This document shows, piece by piece, positions 1 through 6,963 of a stretch of 33,777 nt of DNA; within the stretch, counting starts at the first letter, position 1, and the number at the start of each line of letters is the position of its first letter. The DNA lies in assembly GCA_944388135.1 (NCBI GenBank), contig CALXHP010000067.1, positions 1-33,777 of the forward strand, in the 5' to 3' direction. The stretch comes from an uncultured Gemmiger sp. GTDB taxonomy: Bacteria > Bacillota > Clostridia > Oscillospirales > Ruminococcaceae. The notes beneath the pieces are model-generated. The model was not told where the DNA came from, made no database searches, and was given only the letters and a program-made list of their open reading frames with translations. The translations under genes were made by a program, and so were the position numbers.

Positions 1-132
1 CTCAAGACCCAGTTCACCAGCATGACCTTTGATGGCCTGACCGGTACCGGTATGACCTGGGATGCCACGGGTGCGATCTCCAAGAACCCCAAGGCTGTTG
101 TAATCAAAGACGGCGCTTACGCTGCAATGTGA
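1..132 (+). CDS. livK: 3' end of branched-chain amino acid ABC transporter substrate-binding protein (partial)
   Basis: The reading frame is open from the first base and stops with TGA at 130-132, giving the last 43 residues of a protein whose start lies outside the window. The tail has the pattern FDGLTGTG, TWDATGAISK and AVVIKDGAY, which matches the C-terminal lobe of periplasmic-binding-protein-like (Peripla_BP_6/LivK type) lipoproteins, where a final strand reads like 'VVIKDGKY'. The genes downstream encode both permeases and both ATPases of a LivHMGF transporter, so a leucine/isoleucine/valine binding protein is the natural assignment. The family call from 43 residues alone is modest; the context carries most of it. 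The substrate could be another amide or amino acid. Confidence 0.7.
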   Translation, partial: LKTQFTSMTFDGLTGTGMTWDATGAISKNPKAVVIKDGAYAAM

Positions 133-173
133 TGAGCCTGACGCGGTTGTAATCTGAATTTCCGTTGCCAATG

Positions 174-208
174 GAGCTGCCGGACAATAGGTTCGGCAGC
201 TCTTTTTT
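174..208 (+). terminator. Rho-independent terminator after the livK-like gene
   Basis: A 9-bp perfect stem (174-182 with 194-202, core GAGCTGCCG/CGGCAGCTC), extendable by a G-T and an A-T pair, is followed at once by six T residues (203-208). It lies 42 bp past the binding-protein stop codon and so separates that gene from livHMGF, which has its own promoter. Partial read-through would allow the usual excess of binding protein over permease. Confidence 0.85.
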
Positions 209-267
209 GGCATCAAGGATGCGAAAACAGCAATTTGCACAAAGAATCGGGCGAAAATGCCATTGTT

Positions 268-296
268 TTGCCGGTGAAAGTGTGCTACTATATACT
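268..296 (+). promoter_or_regulatory. Predicted sigma-A promoter of livHMGF
   Basis: TTGCCG (268-273) and TATACT (291-296) are separated by exactly 17 bp, about 63 bp before the livH start. An alternative pairing, TTGTTT (263-268) with TACTAT (286-291), also has 17-bp spacing, so the exact start is uncertain. The position just after the livK terminator supports a separate transcription unit. Confidence 0.6.
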
Positions 297-359
297 ATAT
301 TTCTGTTTGTATGCGGCTTTGTAAACAGCAGAAAGAGATAGAGTGAGGTGTTTTACGCA

Positions 360-1253
360 ATGCAGTTTTTGTCCTACCTGATCAACGGCATCAGCCTGGG
401 TAGCGTGTATGCGCTGATCGCCCTGGGGTACACGATGGTTTACGGCATTGCCAAAATGTTGAACTTCGCCCACGGCGATGTCATCATGATCGGCAGCTAC
501 GTCGTATTCTTTACTTTCGGCACTTCCGGGATGAACCCGATTCTTTCCATTGTACTCTCAATGGTCGTCTGTACGGTGCTTGGTGTTGTCATTGAACGCG
601 TGGCCTATCGTCCTCTGCGCGAGGCTCCGTCTCTGGCAGTGCTGATCACGGCTATCGGTGTCAGCTATCTGCTGCAGCAGGTGGCTCAGCTGACTTGGTC
701 CTCCAATCCGAAGAGCTTTATTTCGGTGATTTCCGGAATCCCCTTCCTGCAGCCGCTCAGCCTGTTTGGCGGGCAGCTTACTATTTCGGCAGAAACGATT
801 GTTACCATTGTGGTCTGTGTGGTGATCATGGTGGCTTTGATTTGGTTCGTGAACAACACTTCGGCTGGTCACGCTATGCTGGCGGTTTCCGAGGACCGCG
901 GTGCCGCCCAGCTTATGGGGGTTAACGTCAACGCTACCATTTCGTTGACCTTTGCCATCGGATCTGCGCTGGCAGCGGTTGCTGGCGCTCTTCTGTGTTC
1001 CTCGTATCCTACGCTGCAGCCCACCACAGGCGCCATGCCCGGCATCAAAGCCTTTGTGGCGGCTGTATTTGGCGGTATCGGTTCTATCCCCGGTGCATTC
1101 CTGGGCGGCATTCTGTTGGGCATTATTGAGAACCTGAGCAAAGCCTATATTTCTACCCAGCTTTCGGACGCTATCGTCTTCCTGGTCTTGATCGTGGTGC
1201 TGATCGTCAAGCCCACCGGCCTGCTGGGCAAGAAAGTCAATGTGAAAGTGTGA
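360..1253 (+). CDS. livH: Branched-chain amino acid ABC transporter permease LivH
   Basis: Inner-membrane permease of the high-affinity leucine/isoleucine/valine importer, pairing with LivM and driven by LivG and LivF. The 297-residue product is very hydrophobic, with about eight membrane segments. It opens with the family N-terminus QFLSYLINGISLGSVYALIALG and the LNFAHGD stretch that is characteristic of LivH, and it has the conserved GSIPGAFLGG region near the C-terminus that contacts the ATPase. A GTG at 348 would add four residues, but ATG 360 is preferred because GAGGTG (345-350) lies 9 bases before it. The stop is followed within 11 bases by livM, so the two are translated from one message. 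Confidence 0.93.
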   Translation: MQFLSYLINGISLGSVYALIALGYTMVYGIAKMLNFAHGDVIMIGSYVVFFTFGTSGMNPILSIVLSMVVCTVLGVVIERVAYRPLREAPSLAVLITAIGVSYLLQQVAQLTWSSNPKSFISVISGIPFLQPLSLFGGQLTISAETIVTIVVCVVIMVALIWFVNNTSAGHAMLAVSEDRGAAQLMGVNVNATISLTFAIGSALAAVAGALLCSSYPTLQPTTGAMPGIKAFVAAVFGGIGSIPGAFLGGILLGIIENLSKAYISTQLSDAIVFLVLIVVLIVKPTGLLGKKVNVKV

Positions 1254-1263
1254 GGTGGCAGCG

Positions 1264-2340
1264 ATGAATTTGAAATCAATGAAACGCTCCACGAAGAGCA
1301 ATTTGATCACCTTCGGCATTGTGATCGCTTTTTACATTGTTGTGCAGGTACTTTCTGCGGCAGATCTTCTGACCAACTCTTTCGCTGGTCAGCTGGTTCC
1401 CATCTGCGCCTATGTTATCATGGCCGTCTCCCTGAACCTGACGGTCGGCATTCTGGGCGAGCTGAGTCTTGGCCATGCAGGTTTTATGAGTGTAGGTGCA
1501 TTCTCGGGCACACTGCTGTGGGTTTCCATCAGCTCTACCACGCCTAAACCTCTGGCGTTGGTGCTCTCCTTTGTGGTGGGCGGCCTGGTAGCTGGTGTAT
1601 TTGGATTTTTGGTGGGCGTGCCTGTTCTGCGCCTGTCCGGTGACTACCTGGCAATCGTCACATTGGCATTCGGTGAAATCATCAAAAACGTTATGAATGC
1701 TTGCTATTTGGGCGTGGATGCCAATGGTTTGCACTTCTCCCTGAAAGACTCCAGTTCTCTGAATATGGAGGACGGTAAAGTGCTGATCAATGGTGCGCAG
1801 GGTATTACCGGTATTACCAAGGCGTCCAGTTTTACCATTGGCATTGTTTTGGTGATCCTTACACTGCTTGTGATCCTCAACCTGGTCAATTCTCGTGCCG
1901 GTCGCGCCATCACTTCCATTCGGGATAATGAGATCGCAGCGCGTTCGGTGGGCATCCCCATCACCAAATATAAGCTGATGGCATTCGTTACCTCAGCTGT
2001 CTTTGCCGGTATTGCGGGTGTGCTGTATTCCTTGAATTATTCCTCTCTCGTTGCCAAAAAGTTTGACTATAATACCTCCATTCTGATTCTGGTCTTTGTA
2101 GTTTTGGGTGGTATCGGCAATCTGCGCGGCTCTGTTATTGCAGCGGCCATCCTTACGGTCTTGCCGGAGATGCTGCGCAGCATGAATGACTATCGTATGC
2201 TGATTTATGCGATTGTTCTGATTGTGGTTATGATTTTCAACCAGAGCCCGCAGATGATTCAGCTTCGCAACAAGCTGACAGCTCGTTTCCGCAAGGAAAA
2301 CCATACGGATAATCCGAAACAAAAGAAAGGGGTGGCGTAA
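1264..2340 (+). CDS. livM: Branched-chain amino acid ABC transporter permease LivM
   Basis: Second membrane subunit of the Liv importer. The 358-residue product has a positively charged N-terminus (KSMKRSTKS), a first membrane helix, then the LivM landmarks NLTVGILGELSLGHAGFM (residues about 55-75), LRLSGDYLAIVTLAFGEI, and SIRDNEIAARSVGI, followed by GGIGNLRGS, the loop expected to dock on the ATPases. The C-terminal tail is charged and cytoplasmic. A GTG at 1255 is in frame, but ATG 1264 is favoured by GAGGTGG just upstream (1252-1258). The stop at 2338-2340 is one base before the livG start, so coupling is likely. Confidence 0.92.
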   Translation: MNLKSMKRSTKSNLITFGIVIAFYIVVQVLSAADLLTNSFAGQLVPICAYVIMAVSLNLTVGILGELSLGHAGFMSVGAFSGTLLWVSISSTTPKPLALVLSFVVGGLVAGVFGFLVGVPVLRLSGDYLAIVTLAFGEIIKNVMNACYLGVDANGLHFSLKDSSSLNMEDGKVLINGAQGITGITKASSFTIGIVLVILTLLVILNLVNSRAGRAITSIRDNEIAARSVGIPITKYKLMAFVTSAVFAGIAGVLYSLNYSSLVAKKFDYNTSILILVFVVLGGIGNLRGSVIAAAILTVLPEMLRSMNDYRMLIYAIVLIVVMIFNQSPQMIQLRNKLTARFRKENHTDNPKQKKGVA

Positions 2341-2341
2341 C

Positions 2342-3103
2342 ATGGCTTTGCTGGAAGTCAGCAATCTGGGAATTGCGTTCGGCGGTTTGCAGGCTGTGGC
2401 ACAGCTGGACCTTTCTATTGAAAAAGGCCATCTGTATGGTCTGATTGGGCCCAACGGCGCAGGCAAAACTACCGTATTCAATATGTTGACCGGCGTGTAT
2501 AAACCTACCGAAGGCAATATCGTTTTGGACGGAAAGGACATCACGGGGCAGAACCCGGAGTTGATCAGCCGTGCAGGTGTGGCCCGTACATTCCAGAACA
2601 TTCGTCTTTTCAATGAAATGTCTGTGCTGGACAATGTAAAAGTCGGTTTGCATAATCAGATCAAATACAACATGTGGACCGGAATTCTTCGCTTGCCTGC
2701 CTTTAAGGAAAAAGAGCATGAGATGAATCGTGAGGCCCACAAACTTCTGAAGATTTTTGATCTGGACAACAAGGCCAATTACAAGGCCAGCCAGCTGCCG
2801 TACGGCAAGCAGCGCAAGTTGGAGATTGCCCGTGCCTTGGCAACCAACCCGAAGTTGCTGTTGCTGGATGAACCTGCGGCAGGCATGAACCCCAATGAGA
2901 CAGAGGAACTGATGCAGACGGTCCGCAGTGTCCGGGATCAGTTTGGCATCGCCATTTTGCTGATCGAACATGATATGAACTTTGTCATGGGTATCTGCGA
3001 AGAGATTACCGTGCTGGATTACGGCCGTGTAATTGCTCGTGGTGACGGCAAAGCCATTCGCAATAACCCCAAAGTTATTGCGGCCTATCTGGGAGGTGAT
3101 TGA
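2342..3103 (+). CDS. livG: Branched-chain amino acid ABC transporter ATPase LivG
   Basis: Cytoplasmic ATPase of the Liv importer; hydrolyses ATP to power uptake together with LivF. Of its 253 residues, 36-44 form the Walker A loop GPNGAGKTT. The Q-loop region ARTFQNIRLF follows. The signature motif is the LivG-type variant LPYGKQRKLEIARAL instead of a canonical LSGGQ. Walker B is LLLLDEPAAGMNP, and the switch histidine lies in LLIEHDMNFVM. The C-terminal tail VIAAYLGG is typical of the family. AAAGGGG upstream of ATG 2342 is a good ribosome-binding site. The livF start follows two bases after the stop. Confidence 0.94.
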   Translation: MALLEVSNLGIAFGGLQAVAQLDLSIEKGHLYGLIGPNGAGKTTVFNMLTGVYKPTEGNIVLDGKDITGQNPELISRAGVARTFQNIRLFNEMSVLDNVKVGLHNQIKYNMWTGILRLPAFKEKEHEMNREAHKLLKIFDLDNKANYKASQLPYGKQRKLEIARALATNPKLLLLDEPAAGMNPNETEELMQTVRSVRDQFGIAILLIEHDMNFVMGICEEITVLDYGRVIARGDGKAIRNNPKVIAAYLGGD

Positions 3104-3105
3104 CA

Positions 3106-3822
3106 ATGGGGGAGATGCTTTCAGTCAAAAACATCAACGTGTTTTACGGCTCGATCCACGCAATCCGGGATGTTTCCTTCCATGTCAATGAAGGCGAGAT
3201 TGTGACTTTGATTGGCGCCAACGGTGCCGGTAAGACGACGACCATGCATGCGATTTCCGGTTTGCTGAAATTGCAGAGCGGTGAAATCGATTACTGCGGT
3301 CAGACCATCAGCAAGATGGAAGCGCATAAGATCATTCGTCTGGGGCTGGCTCAGGTGCCGGAAGGACGCCGCGTCTTCAGCGGTTTGACCGTGCAGCAGA
3401 ACTTGCAGATGGGGGCTTATGTCCGTCGTGACGGCAAGGAGGCCATCCAAAATGATTTTGATATGGTTTTCGAGTTGCTGCCTCGTCTGAAGGAACGCCG
3501 CAACCAGCCCGCCGGCACGCTTTCTGGCGGTGAGCAGCAGATGCTGGCCATGGGGCGCGCTTTGATGTGCAAACCCAAGATGCTTCTGCTGGATGAACCT
3601 TCCATGGGTCTGTCTCCGCTGTTGGTAAAAGAGATTTTCAAGATCATCCGGGAAGTCAACCGCAACGGTGTAACGGTTCTTTTGGTGGAACAGAATGCAA
3701 AGATGGCTTTGGAAATCGCCAACCGTGCCTACGTACTGGAGACCGGTACGATCAAAATGGAAGGCGAAGCCACTGAACTGGCCAACAATATTGAGGTACG
3801 TAAAGCGTATCTGGGCTGCTGA
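3106..3822 (+). CDS. livF: Branched-chain amino acid ABC transporter ATPase LivF
   Basis: Second ATPase of the Liv importer, 238 residues. It carries Walker A GANGAGKTT (residues 37-45), the LivF hallmark VPEGRRVFSGLTVQQNL, a canonical signature LSGGEQQMLAMGRAL, Walker B MLLLDEPSMGLSP and the switch region LLVEQNAKMAL. A TTG at 3100 is in frame and overlaps the livG stop, but GGGAGGTG (3091-3098) is best placed for ATG 3106. The gene is last in the transporter operon and is followed by a bidirectional terminator. Its closest relatives are the LivF proteins; the precise substrate range cannot be read from sequence. Confidence 0.94.
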   Translation: MGEMLSVKNINVFYGSIHAIRDVSFHVNEGEIVTLIGANGAGKTTTMHAISGLLKLQSGEIDYCGQTISKMEAHKIIRLGLAQVPEGRRVFSGLTVQQNLQMGAYVRRDGKEAIQNDFDMVFELLPRLKERRNQPAGTLSGGEQQMLAMGRALMCKPKMLLLDEPSMGLSPLLVKEIFKIIREVNRNGVTVLLVEQNAKMALEIANRAYVLETGTIKMEGEATELANNIEVRKAYLGC

Positions 3823-3861
3823 GTGAGACAACGTGTGATGCAACGGCAGTTTATGTTGTAA

Positions 3862-3913
3862 AAAATACTCCCTGACAACCGAACGGGATGGTCCGGCTGC
3901 CAGGGAGTATTTT
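3862..3913. terminator. Bidirectional terminator between convergent livF and the DUF4364 gene
   Basis: A 13-bp perfect inverted repeat (3862-3874 AAAATACTCCCTG with 3901-3913 CAGGGAGTATTTT) encloses a 26-base loop. The A/T ends of the arms give a T-run on either strand. It lies 39 bp after the livF stop and 15 bp after the stop of the opposing gene, so it can end transcription from both sides. Confidence 0.8.
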
Positions 3914-3928
3914 CAGTTTTCAGAGATG

Positions 3929-4504
3929 TTACAGCAAGCCAACGGGCGGACGATCGTCCTCAGTGCTGGGTTGGGTCAGCATATCCATGACCTTGGAATA
4001 AATTTCGCTGCCATGAGCGGTGAAATTGTTTTTGATCGTTTCGGCGGTCAGCTTATCCGGCATGGCCAACTGAAGCCGGAATACATCGCTGCCCAGATCG
4101 CCAATGGCGCACCAAACGGTGTACTCGCCATCTTCTTCTTCCACACGGGCTCGGTTCATGGCTGCCTTGTGGCGCCAGCTTTGAATCTGCATTACCGCAC
4201 GGATGGCGCTTTCCCGTACGGTGCGTGGAAGATCCAATGCCAAAGTATCTGCTACCGTGGAGCCCTTCGCGGTAATGGTATATTGGCCTTCCTCATTCAT
4301 CGAGATCAGTTGCTGTTTTTCTACGTCCGCAAGCGCATCGGCAAATTCAAAATAATTGACAAGCTGCTCCTGAAGCAGGGCACCCTGCAGTGTATCACGC
4401 GTCAGCGGCCCGGCCGTTTTCACAAGATAACACAACAAGATTCGAATCTGTGTATCATCTGTAAGGCCGCCGGGCTTTACACCTGCGGTAAATGCTTCTG
4501 CCAT
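3929..4504 (-). CDS. DUF4364 family winged-helix protein
   Basis: A 191-residue protein matching the clostridial DUF4364 family as I recall it: the N-terminal part reads IRILLCYLVKTAGPLTRDTLQGALL, then LVNYFEFADALADVEKQQLI, a helix-turn-helix/wing layout like MarR- or PadR-type regulators. This is followed by YTITAKGSTVADTL and a C-terminal alpha/beta region. The domain architecture suggests DNA binding, but the target and ligand are unknown. It is transcribed leftwards, converging on livF. Its own promoter (4540-4568) contains a palindrome that could be an autoregulatory operator. The family call is fairly sure; a regulatory role is inference. Confidence 0.8.
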   Translation of the reverse strand: MAEAFTAGVKPGGLTDDTQIRILLCYLVKTAGPLTRDTLQGALLQEQLVNYFEFADALADVEKQQLISMNEEGQYTITAKGSTVADTLALDLPRTVRESAIRAVMQIQSWRHKAAMNRARVEEEDGEYTVWCAIGDLGSDVFRLQLAMPDKLTAETIKNNFTAHGSEIYSKVMDMLTQPSTEDDRPPVGLL

Positions 4505-4539
4505 CGTATCACGTCCTCGCCAATCTTGTATTTTTATTT

Positions 4540-4568
4540 ATTATACACGTGGTTTACCACAGAGGCAA
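4540..4568 (-). promoter_or_regulatory. Predicted sigma-A promoter of the DUF4364 gene with an internal palindrome
   Basis: On the minus strand TTGCCT (4568-4563) and TATAAT (4545-4540) are 17 bp apart, 36 bp upstream of the DUF4364 start codon. The spacer holds the palindrome GTGGTTTACCAC (4549-4560; 5-bp arms, 2-base centre), a possible operator. Confidence 0.65.
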
Positions 4569-4601
4569 GAGAGCACCGGGAAAAAAGTAAGGCGCTCGGG
4601 G

Positions 4602-5510
4602 TCAGAAGATGGTTTCGATTTGCTTGCGGCTTTGTGGAGTGGAGTAGGTCCACTTTTTGATCCGCCCACGTGTAACAAAGTAATGAGGCTCAAAACGCAA
4701 AGGCTGTGCCAGGTTTTTGTTTACAACCACCAGCTTGATTTTCATTTTATCCGGCAGAATATTTTTGATGTACACACTAACGGCCTGGCCGGGACGCAAA
4801 GAGGAATCTGCTTCCGCAAGCCCGGCCAAATTCGGGGCAATTTCAATAAAAACGCCGTAATCTTCCACGCTGCGTACGATGCCAACCACGGTTTCACCGG
4901 GGGCAAAACAAGCAGCATTTTCGCTCCAGGTCCCCAGTAATTCCCGCAGCGTCAGGACAATACGGCCCTGTGCATCGCGATTTTTGATAGCGCACAAAAG
5001 TTGCTGCCCGACCTGTACACGGTCATTGGGGGAGGAAATACGGGAGACGGAAAGACAATCAATGGGCAAAAGGGCCGAGATTCCGCAGCCGATATCGCAG
5101 AAAGCACCAAAGTTTTCTATGTGTGTCACGGTGCAGGGAATGACGCTGCCGGCTTCCAGCATATCCAGATATTGCCGACGACACAGCCGCTGTGCGGCTG
5201 CACGGGACAGAAGGTATGCTTCCTCTCCGTTTTCGTCCACGGTTGTACCAGTGATTACAAAACAGGTGGGGCGTCCCACGCGGGTCAGCACTGCAATATC
5301 CTTGATGACTTCCCCTTGGGCTACGTCCAGACATTCGTCATGAGGCATGTAGCCTCGCTGCCTACAAAGTTCAAAGCGCAGACGATGTTCATTATCATAG
5401 GCAAGGGCGGTACTTTGTAAAATTTCTCCCGTTGCCATACAGCGATTCAGTTCCTCTTTACTCAGATGATTGGCGTTGCGGCAAAGGCTTTCGGCACGAT
5501 ATTCCAACAT
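4602..5510 (-). CDS. S1-domain RNA-binding protein (ribosomal protein S1-like)
   Basis: A 302-residue cytoplasmic protein with two S1/OB-fold RNA-binding domains. The first is at about residues 120-190 (GSVIPCTVTHIENFGAFCDI, then VGQQLLCAI and GRIVLTLRELLG). The second is at about 204-265 (GETVVGIVRSVEDYGVFIEI, then LRPGQAVSVYIK). The N-terminal 110 residues are helical and have no motif I recognise. The C-terminal tail is basic and aromatic (RIKKWTYSTP). Clostridia often carry such a short S1 paralogue beside the full-length rpsA or fused in ispH; its role is not established, with translation or RNA metabolism likely. GAGGAA lies 7 bases before the start. It is divergent from the DUF951 gene. 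Confidence 0.85.
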   Translation of the reverse strand: MLEYRAESLCRNANHLSKEELNRCMATGEILQSTALAYDNEHRLRFELCRQRGYMPHDECLDVAQGEVIKDIAVLTRVGRPTCFVITGTTVDENGEEAYLLSRAAAQRLCRRQYLDMLEAGSVIPCTVTHIENFGAFCDIGCGISALLPIDCLSVSRISSPNDRVQVGQQLLCAIKNRDAQGRIVLTLRELLGTWSENAACFAPGETVVGIVRSVEDYGVFIEIAPNLAGLAEADSSLRPGQAVSVYIKNILPDKMKIKLVVVNKNLAQPLRFEPHYFVTRGRIKKWTYSTPQSRKQIETIF

Positions 5511-5584
5511 TTTCGGTTCCTCATTTCTTGTGATTTCCGCTTTTGCATCTCAAGAAGCGGTTGGTAAACTTTTATGCGTATGAT

Positions 5585-5613
5585 TTGCAAAACAATACTT
5601 GCTGTACTATAAT
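5585..5613 (+). promoter_or_regulatory. Predicted sigma-A promoter of the DUF951-prfA-tsaC operon
   Basis: TTGCAA (5585-5590) and a perfect TATAAT (5608-5613) are separated by 17 bp, 36 bp before the DUF951 start codon. It lies in the 138-bp gap between divergent genes. I could not find an equally convincing minus-strand promoter for the S1-domain gene in this gap. Confidence 0.8.
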
Positions 5614-5648
5614 AAGAGAGCAAATTTGAGAGAAAGGCGGTGCGCCGT

Positions 5649-5837
5649 ATGGACGTTCGGGTCGGAGATGTGATACAGACCAAAAAACCACATCCCTGCG
5701 GTGCAAATCGGTTTGATGTACTGCGCGTGGGGATGGATTTCAGGATCCGTTGCCAGGGCTGCGGACATGAAATCATGCTTCCACGTGCCAAAATCGAGCG
5801 TAATATAAAGAAAATCCTGCGTGGTGGTGAGCAGTAG
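5649..5837 (+). CDS. DUF951 domain-containing small protein
   Basis: A 62-residue protein matching the DUF951 family of Firmicutes (related to YyzM of Bacillus). The family pattern is all visible: DVRVGDVIQTKKPHPCG, then FDVLRVGMDFRIRCQGCGHEIMLPRAKIERNIKK. The HPCG and CxxCG cysteines suggest a small zinc-binding or nucleic-acid-binding fold, though no function is established. The GTG at 5640 would add three residues, but AGAAAGGCGG (5631-5640) is well placed for ATG 5649. It is the first gene downstream of a strong promoter and is followed by a hairpin and prfA, so it is probably co-transcribed with translation genes. Confidence 0.85.
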   Translation: MDVRVGDVIQTKKPHPCGANRFDVLRVGMDFRIRCQGCGHEIMLPRAKIERNIKKILRGGEQ

Positions 5838-5868
5838 CAACACAAAATCCTGTGAAAATTTTGTGTTG
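5838..5868 (+). promoter_or_regulatory. Perfect 11-bp hairpin between DUF951 and prfA, abutting the prfA ribosome-binding site
   Basis: CAACACAAAAT (5838-5848) and its exact reverse complement ATTTTGTGTTG (5858-5868) flank a 9-base loop. The 5' arm begins directly after the DUF951 stop codon; the 3' arm ends at the base before GAGAGGG, the prfA Shine-Dalgarno region. No T-run follows, so it is not a typical terminator. It may stabilise processed mRNA or set prfA translation. Confidence 0.7.
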
Positions 5869-5881
5869 AGAGGGACTGCTG

Positions 5882-6961
5882 ATGAGGAATTTTTTGGAAT
5901 TGCATGAAGTTGAGCGCCGGTATGAAGAACTTACCCATCGGATGTCAACCCCGGAAGCGGCCGCTCACGCAGACGATTACGCACGGATGATGCGTGACTA
6001 CAAAGAACTGACCCCCTTAGTGGAAGAATATCGCCGGTATACATCTCTGCAAAAGACGCAACAGGAAACTGCTGCAATGCTGGAGCAGGAGACGGACCCG
6101 GCTTTCAAAGCTATGGTACAACAGGAAATTTGCGAAATTGGCCGGAATCTGGCACAGAGCGAAGAGAGGCTGCGCCTTCTGTTGATTCCCAAAGACGCCG
6201 ATGACGAGAAAAATGTGATCCTGGAGATCCGTGCAGGGGCAGGCGGTGAAGAGGCTGCTTTGTTTGCTCACAGCCTTTGGCGTATGTACACAATGTATGC
6301 CGCCAAACGGGGATGGTCCTGTGAGACGATCAGTGCCAACGAAACAGAATTGGGCGGTGTAAAGGAAATCGTCTTTTCTGTGGAGGGAGCAGATGTCTAC
6401 AGCCGTTTGAAATTCGAGAGTGGTGTGCACCGTGTGCAGCGTGTTCCTGAAACAGAAACCCAGGGGCGTATCCACACTTCCACTGTGACAGTGGCGGTCA
6501 TGCCGGAGGCTCAGGAAGTGGAGCTGGAACTGGACGCCAGGGATTTACGGATCGATACTTTCCGTTCTTCCGGTGCGGGTGGCCAGCATATCAATAAAAC
6601 ATCGTCCGCGATCCGTGTTACACACTTGCCGACAGGTATGGTGGTAGAGTGTCAGGATCAGCGCAGCCAAAGAGAAAACAAGGAACGCGCCCTTACAGTC
6701 CTGCGCAGCCGTTTGTTACAGCAGAAACAGCAAGCTTATGATGAGGCTTACAATGCAAAACGGCAAAGCCAGGTGGGGACAGGGGACCGAAGCGAAAAAA
6801 TCCGTACCTACAACTTCCCGCAGGACCGCGTCACAGACCATCGGATCGGATTGACACTGCGAAATTTGCAGGGGGTTCTGGATGGAGATCTGGACCGGGT
6901 AATAGAACCGCTGATTCTGGCGGATCGGGAAGAAAAGCTGAAACAGCATAGCGAGGAATGA
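5882..6961 (+). CDS. prfA: Peptide chain release factor 1
   Basis: Class I release factor that reads UAA and UAG in the ribosomal A site and triggers peptidyl-tRNA hydrolysis. The 359-residue length is standard. The stop-codon-reading tripeptide is of the RF1 PxT type (PET in RVPETETQGRIHTS), not the SPF of RF2. The catalytic GGQ is at residues 233-235 (SSGAGGQHINKTSSA), with GAGGEEA marking the preceding domain. ATG 5882 has GAGAGGG 7 bases upstream. The stop overlaps the region of the next start (ATGA at 6958), so prfA and the threonylcarbamoyl-AMP synthase gene are likely translationally coupled; in many Firmicutes prfA is linked to prmC and ywlC, and here prmC is not between them. Confidence 0.97.
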   Translation: MRNFLELHEVERRYEELTHRMSTPEAAAHADDYARMMRDYKELTPLVEEYRRYTSLQKTQQETAAMLEQETDPAFKAMVQQEICEIGRNLAQSEERLRLLLIPKDADDEKNVILEIRAGAGGEEAALFAHSLWRMYTMYAAKRGWSCETISANETELGGVKEIVFSVEGADVYSRLKFESGVHRVQRVPETETQGRIHTSTVTVAVMPEAQEVELELDARDLRIDTFRSSGAGGQHINKTSSAIRVTHLPTGMVVECQDQRSQRENKERALTVLRSRLLQQKQQAYDEAYNAKRQSQVGTGDRSEKIRTYNFPQDRVTDHRIGLTLRNLQGVLDGDLDRVIEPLILADREEKLKQHSEE

Positions 6962-6963
6962 AG

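Noticed and set aside
558-1319. A 253-residue minus-strand reading frame opposite livH and livM
   Set aside because: It is a shadow frame opposite strongly supported membrane-protein genes, its composition (many His, Gln, Asp) is typical of reverse-strand translation, and it has no ribosome-binding site.
4569-4601. Weak inverted pairing (GAGCACC against GGCGCTC) downstream of the S1-domain gene, a possible minus-strand terminator
   Set aside because: One mismatch, a large A-rich loop and no T-run behind the 3' arm on the minus strand; not convincing as a terminator.
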